Positions 60,741 to 64,000 of a stretch of 64,000 nt of DNA are shown one piece after another (position 1 is the stretch's first letter; every line of letters starts with the position of its first letter). Below the pieces are notes generated by a model, which made no database searches, was not told where the DNA came from, and saw nothing but the letters and a program-made list of their open reading frames with translations. Position numbers and translations under genes: made by a program. The stretch covers positions 558,001-622,000 of the forward strand of contig JBBCJL010000006.1 in NCBI GenBank assembly GCA_037190225.1, written 5' to 3'. Source of the DNA: MKSF01 sp037190225. Its GTDB lineage: Bacteria; Bacteroidota; Bacteroidia; Chitinophagales; Chitinophagaceae.

Positions 60741-61982
60741 ATGGAAAATTATACGATCGTACTTATTATCATGGCGCTGATGATCGGGGTGTCCGGCATA
60801 GCGGGTAAGATAAAGCTGCCGGCTCCTGTATTGCTGCTGCTGGCAGGAATAGGCATCGGCTTTCTACCCATGATGCCCGGCATTGAGCTGAACCCCGAGA
60901 TCGTGATGCTTCTTTTCCTGCCACCGTTATTGTATGACGCGGCATTCAATATTTCCTTCGGGGAGTTTAAGACCAACTTCAATACCATCAATACGCTGGC
61001 CATCGGCCTGGTATTCATTACCACCGGGGGCATTGCCACCGTTGCCTACTACCTGATACCCGGTATGAGCTGGCCGCTGGCTTTTGTCCTGGGCGCTATC
61101 CTTTCCGCCACCGATGCCGTAGCGGCCATCGGCATCACCAAAGGATTGGGGCTGCCCCATAAGACCGTAACGATCCTGGAAGGAGAAAGCCTGGTAAACG
61201 ATGCTTCGGCGCTCATAGCCTACCGTTTCGCAATAGCTGCCGTCAGCGGTGTCGCTTTTGTCTGGTGGCAGGCATCGCTGCAATTCCTGTGGGTGCTGGG
61301 CGGCGGCTTCCTGACAGGTATGATCGCGGGTACCTTGCTGGCGTGGGTATTACGGTTCTTCCGCACCAATGATATGGTCATCATCAGCCTGACATTGCTG
61401 ATGCCTTTTGTCACCTATCTCGTTGCCGAGCATTTTCAGGTTTCGGGCGTGATAGCAGTGGTGATCCTGGGACTGAGCATGTCAAGGCTGAGCCGGCACA
61501 AGTTCCCCGAGCACATCAGGCATCAGTCGAAGCATTTCTGGGATGTGATGATCTTCCTGCTCAACGGGCTTATCTTTTTGCTGATCGGGCTTCAGTTCCC
61601 TATCGTGCTGAAAAAGATCAACGAAGGAGAAATGTGGTCCTATATAGGCTATGCCGCGGTCATCGCCGTCACCGCCCTGGGCATCCGCATGATACGGGTG
61701 TACCTGCAGCAGTTCAATCTCCAGAGGGCTTTCCGGGGAAAGCGCAGGATCAGCGAAGACGCGCTGTTTGATTCCAGGACGAGCTTTATCATTACCTGGT
61801 CGGGAATGCGGGGCATTGTTTCACTGGCCATTGCGATCGGTCTGCCCGTAACCCTGCGGGACGGCACGCCTTTCCCGATGCGGAACGAGATCATTTTCCT
61901 TTCGATCGTGGTGGTGCTATTTTCCCTGCTGGGACAAGGGCTTTCGCTGCCCTGGGTAGTACGGAAGCTCGGCAAAAAGTAA
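60741..61982 (+). CDS. CPA1-family Na+/H+ antiporter
   Basis: 413 residues, 11-13 predicted membrane segments. Family motifs: LLLAGIGIGFLP, MLLFLPPLLYDAAFNISFGEFKTN, the ion-binding region LGAILSATDAVAAIGITKGLG, ILEGESLVNDASALIAYRFAI, and FIITWSGMRGIVSLAIAIGLP near the end. It lacks the long cytoplasmic tail of some NhaP-type members. It should exchange Na+ or K+ for protons across the inner membrane. It follows the sigma gene by about 140 bases in the same direction; membership in that transcription unit is uncertain. Confidence 0.93.
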   Translation: MENYTIVLIIMALMIGVSGIAGKIKLPAPVLLLLAGIGIGFLPMMPGIELNPEIVMLLFLPPLLYDAAFNISFGEFKTNFNTINTLAIGLVFITTGGIATVAYYLIPGMSWPLAFVLGAILSATDAVAAIGITKGLGLPHKTVTILEGESLVNDASALIAYRFAIAAVSGVAFVWWQASLQFLWVLGGGFLTGMIAGTLLAWVLRFFRTNDMVIISLTLLMPFVTYLVAEHFQVSGVIAVVILGLSMSRLSRHKFPEHIRHQSKHFWDVMIFLLNGLIFLLIGLQFPIVLKKINEGEMWSYIGYAAVIAVTALGIRMIRVYLQQFNLQRAFRGKRRISEDALFDSRTSFIITWSGMRGIVSLAIAIGLPVTLRDGTPFPMRNEIIFLSIVVVLFSLLGQGLSLPWVVRKLGKK

Positions 61983-62062
61983 CTTTTTTGCCATTAAGCG
62001 GCAGGTAAAGCAATTCAGGCATACTACCCGACTGTCATCACCAGCTCCTGAATATTTCCCTG

Positions 62063-62638
62063 CTATCCTGCTTTTACCACATCCTCTCTTCCGGGATCCA
62101 AATAATCCAGCGCTTCCCTTTCAAAGATGGCCTCCAGGGCTTCCACGCCATACTGAATTTTAAACTTCACCTCATTCTCAGTAACAGGTATCATCCAGTA
62201 ACATTTGATATTTCCTTTCCGAAAGAAGCAATCCATTAGCTCCGGGCCATTTATATAAGGTAGTGAAATAAAGCCGTGATCACATCCTGAATTATCCTGC
62301 CAGGGCTGACCAAAATTTACGGTATGATGCAAATTCAGCCTGGCGGCAAATTTATGATAATAGGCCACACTCGTCAGGAGCTCTGCCAATCCCCGGTCCT
62401 GCCTATGTGAAAAGATGTGCAATTCGACAGGCTCACCTTCTTCTATATGAGAGCTCATCCCTGAGGTGGCGTAAACCCACATGCCTATCCTGTCACCGGG
62501 AGAGAATTCCCGTATGCTAAAATCATCATTCAATTTTTCAACAGGTCCGTATTCCCACATCAGTGAAGCGGAGCTTCGCCCCCAAACAGCATCATAATGC
62601 CGTAACAGCACATCTGTATAATTACTTTTATTATCCAT
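62063..62638 (-). CDS. Suppressor-of-fused (SUFU) domain protein
   Basis: 191 residues from ATG 62638 (a GTG one codon earlier is less likely). The whole chain matches the bacterial SUFU pattern: HYDAVWGRSSASLMWEYGP, REFSPGDRIGMWVYATSGMS, PVELHIFSHRQDRGLAELLTSVAYYH, LNLHHTVNFGQPW, HGFISLPYINGPELMDCF, and KCYWMIPVTENEVKFKIQYGVEALEAIFE. In bacteria many SUFU proteins are immunity proteins of polymorphic toxins. No toxin or other immunity gene is adjacent, so this one may be an orphan or have another role. Confidence 0.87.
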   Translation of the reverse strand: MDNKSNYTDVLLRHYDAVWGRSSASLMWEYGPVEKLNDDFSIREFSPGDRIGMWVYATSGMSSHIEEGEPVELHIFSHRQDRGLAELLTSVAYYHKFAARLNLHHTVNFGQPWQDNSGCDHGFISLPYINGPELMDCFFRKGNIKCYWMIPVTENEVKFKIQYGVEALEAIFEREALDYLDPGREDVVKAG

Positions 62639-62641
62639 CAC

Positions 62642-62958
62642 TGGTTATTTTCATCTCCCCCTGAATAAGAAATTTTCGCTTATAGGCAAACAGCCCTCTA
62701 AAAGTACATAAAGGCATCCATACCCTGACTGCTTTTTATCCAGCGAACCAAGAAACACCGCCCTGGTCCGCTTATTGATGCACGTTAAAAAAATACGACA
62801 TCTGACGTATTTATCAAGCTATAAAAGCATGTTAATTTTATCAAAATATTGAAGCGCATCTATGAGCCATATAATATGACCTTCTGGGCCGGCAGAGATT
62901 GGAAATGTATTTTAAGCTAATAGCAGCACAAAAGTAAACCTTTAAAGTTCATAAGAAT
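62642..62958. other. Intergenic region between divergent SUFU and WG-repeat genes
   Basis: About 315 A/T-rich bases that hold both promoters. No exact TAnnTTTG, strong hairpin or further ORF was seen. Confidence 0.45.
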
Positions 62959-63441
62959 ATGTGTATAAAAACCATTATTACCCTCTGCCTCATACCGTTC
63001 GGCGGAACAACATTGCAGGCGCAGCGCCTGAAGCCATTTAAGCATGAGACCTATGGCTATTACGGCTATAAGGACAACAAAGGGAACATCGTTGTACAGC
63101 CTTTATTTGAGTATGCAGGAGCGCTTACAGAAGGGATGGGAACGGTTTATAACGGTGGAAAATACGGATTTGTAGATAGTACCGGAAAATTAGTGGCATC
63201 TCCGAAGTATGACTTTGTCGGTTTTTTTTCTGATGGATTAGCTGCCGTCAATATCGGCGCAAGATATAACGAGGAACAGCAGGCAATGCTCGGCGGGCAA
63301 TGGGGATATATAGATAAAGCCGGTAAGGAAGTTATCAGTGTAAAATTTGACGAGGCAGGAGATTTCAGAAATGGGAAAGCCTATGTGAGCGCCAACGGCA
63401 AATACTTTTATATCGACAAAACAGGTAAGGAAATACAATAA
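62959..63441 (+). CDS. Secreted WG-repeat protein
   Basis: 160 residues. Signal peptide to about LQAQ (residue 22). Four repeats of about 30 residues of the WG (KWG-leptospira) type can be followed: YYGYKDNKGNIVVQPLFEYAGALTEG, KYGFVDSTGKLVASPKYDFVGFFSDG, QWGYIDKAGKEVISVKFDEAGDFRNG, KYFYIDKTGKEIQ. They form small beta-rich modules; the function is unknown and may be binding to surface or secreted partners. It is shorter than most WG proteins (often over 300 residues) but ends with a complete repeat and a stop codon. A lipoprotein gene follows after 26 bases. Confidence 0.88.
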   Translation: MCIKTIITLCLIPFGGTTLQAQRLKPFKHETYGYYGYKDNKGNIVVQPLFEYAGALTEGMGTVYNGGKYGFVDSTGKLVASPKYDFVGFFSDGLAAVNIGARYNEEQQAMLGGQWGYIDKAGKEVISVKFDEAGDFRNGKAYVSANGKYFYIDKTGKEIQ

Positions 63442-63467
63442 TACTCAATTTAAAAAAAAACAAGAAT

Positions 63468-64000
63468 ATGAAAAATGTAACTAACAAATCAATAGCGCAG
63501 ACCCCGCGCTTTGTAAGAGGTTTTGGTATGAGTACGGTCCTCATAGCATGCATCATGGGATCCATTTCCTGCAGTAAGGACAATACTCCTCCGGCGAATA
63601 AGGATCCCAAAAAGGAAAACCCGGATAGTACCGGATCTTCGGAATTCTCGGTCGGCATTGAAAAGAGCTTTTCCGGTGCGGCATCGCTCGACTTCAATAA
63701 TTCAAATGCCGTAGCCGACTTTTATGCAGGAGAGCATCCTGTAGCCATCTACGCTACCCCGGCAGGTAAAGGAAGTGATATCGGCAAGGGCAAGCTCGTT
63801 CTCTCACGGAACGGCACGACATTTACGATGAAGCTGCTGAATGCAAGCGGCAGCGTGCTGGCTGAGAATAATGTGGACATCAATGCCAACGGAGGCAGCA
63901 ATTACAAGCAATTCATCCGTGTATCAGGCAGTCCCTCCAATACCACCATTACAACCTGGGCCAATACCCCGGACTCCAAGCGCCAGCAAATACTGATCTT
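63468..64000 (+). CDS. Lipoprotein, unknown function (3' end outside window)
   Basis: 177 codons are visible from ATG 63468 and the frame is open at the right edge. A longer than usual N-terminal segment precedes a hydrophobic stretch with lipobox SISC (about Cys36), then a disordered SKDNTPPANKDPKKENPDS linker. The mature part (EFSVGIEKSFSGAASLDFNNSNAVADFYAGEHPVAIYATP...) reads as beta-strands, e.g. FTMKLLNASGSVLAENNVDINANGG. No family is recognised from the visible part. It follows the WG-repeat gene by 26 bases and is probably co-transcribed with it. Confidence 0.78.
   Translation, partial: MKNVTNKSIAQTPRFVRGFGMSTVLIACIMGSISCSKDNTPPANKDPKKENPDSTGSSEFSVGIEKSFSGAASLDFNNSNAVADFYAGEHPVAIYATPAGKGSDIGKGKLVLSRNGTTFTMKLLNASGSVLAENNVDINANGGSNYKQFIRVSGSPSNTTITTWANTPDSKRQQILI

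Noticed and set aside
1..64000. CRISPR arrays, insertion sequences, integrases, prophage genes
   Set aside because: No regularly spaced direct repeats, transposase or integrase motifs were found on either strand while reading through the window.

Overview
The window reads as chromosomal DNA of a Bacteroidota bacterium, most likely of the family Chitinophagaceae. The reasons are: type IX secretion/gliding genes (porX-like, gldC, porT-like), secreted proteins with C-terminal T9SS sorting tails, a TonB-dependent receptor/surface lipoprotein pair, an arginine operon built around an N-succinylornithine-type carbamoyltransferase, the near absence of Shine-Dalgarno sequences, and repeated matches to the Bacteroidota promoter (TTTG, about 20 nt, TAnnTTTG). 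No insertion sequence, prophage, CRISPR array or rRNA was found. One tRNA gene (Ser, GCT) is present.

Layout. 1-8.5 kb: housekeeping genes (porX-like regulator cut by the window edge, mltG, ispH, an L,D-transpeptidase lipoprotein, an ALDH7-type dehydrogenase, beta-carbonic anhydrase, cinA). 8.8-13.7 kb: a leftward outer-membrane uptake operon (TonB receptor, beta-helix lipoprotein, small lipoprotein) with a direct-repeat candidate activator site upstream. 14.1-15.2 kb: gldC and a His-rich secreted protein. 15.3-23.5 kb: a tightly packed eight-gene leftward arginine operon (GNAT acyltransferase, argG, argC, argD, argF', argB, argE, argH), with ATGA overlaps at two junctions. 23.9-26 kb: gpmI and a TlpA-like thioredoxin. 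26-38 kb: three T9SS-exported proteins interspersed with a small lipoprotein, a PIN nuclease with a Cys-rich tail, a YihY-family membrane protein and ligD. 38.2-40.4 kb: a nitric-oxide response module (cupin, Rrf2 regulator, flavohemoglobin) with two near-identical palindromic operators. 40.7-47 kb: mgtC-like gene, DUF5329 protein, an ECF sigma/putative anti-sigma/membrane-protein operon, a small secreted protein and a lipoprotein whose signal peptide is out of frame at an A8 tract. 47.3-53.7 kb: tRNA-Ser, dnaA, a 5'-nucleotidase split over two genes, porT-like gene with ubiE, and an alcohol dehydrogenase. 54-64 kb: small envelope proteins, a large-subunit catalase with a stress flavoprotein-like gene, a methyltransferase, a second ECF sigma locus with two small proteins sharing a KWxxM(T/S) motif, a CPA1 antiporter, a SUFU-domain protein, a WG-repeat protein and a lipoprotein cut by the right edge.

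How the parts fit. The arginine operon encodes the visible route from acylglutamate to arginine. Val98 of the carbamoyltransferase predicts N-succinyl rather than N-acetyl intermediates, and the leading GNAT gene is the natural candidate for the first acylation. PorX, PorT and GldC belong to the T9SS/gliding apparatus that would export the three tailed proteins encoded in the same window. The most system-like, least described unit is the small-protein/membrane-protein/ECF-sigma locus at 59.3-60.6 kb. The clearest regulatory circuit is the cupin-Rrf2-hmp module. All calls rest on reading the sequence; no database search was run.
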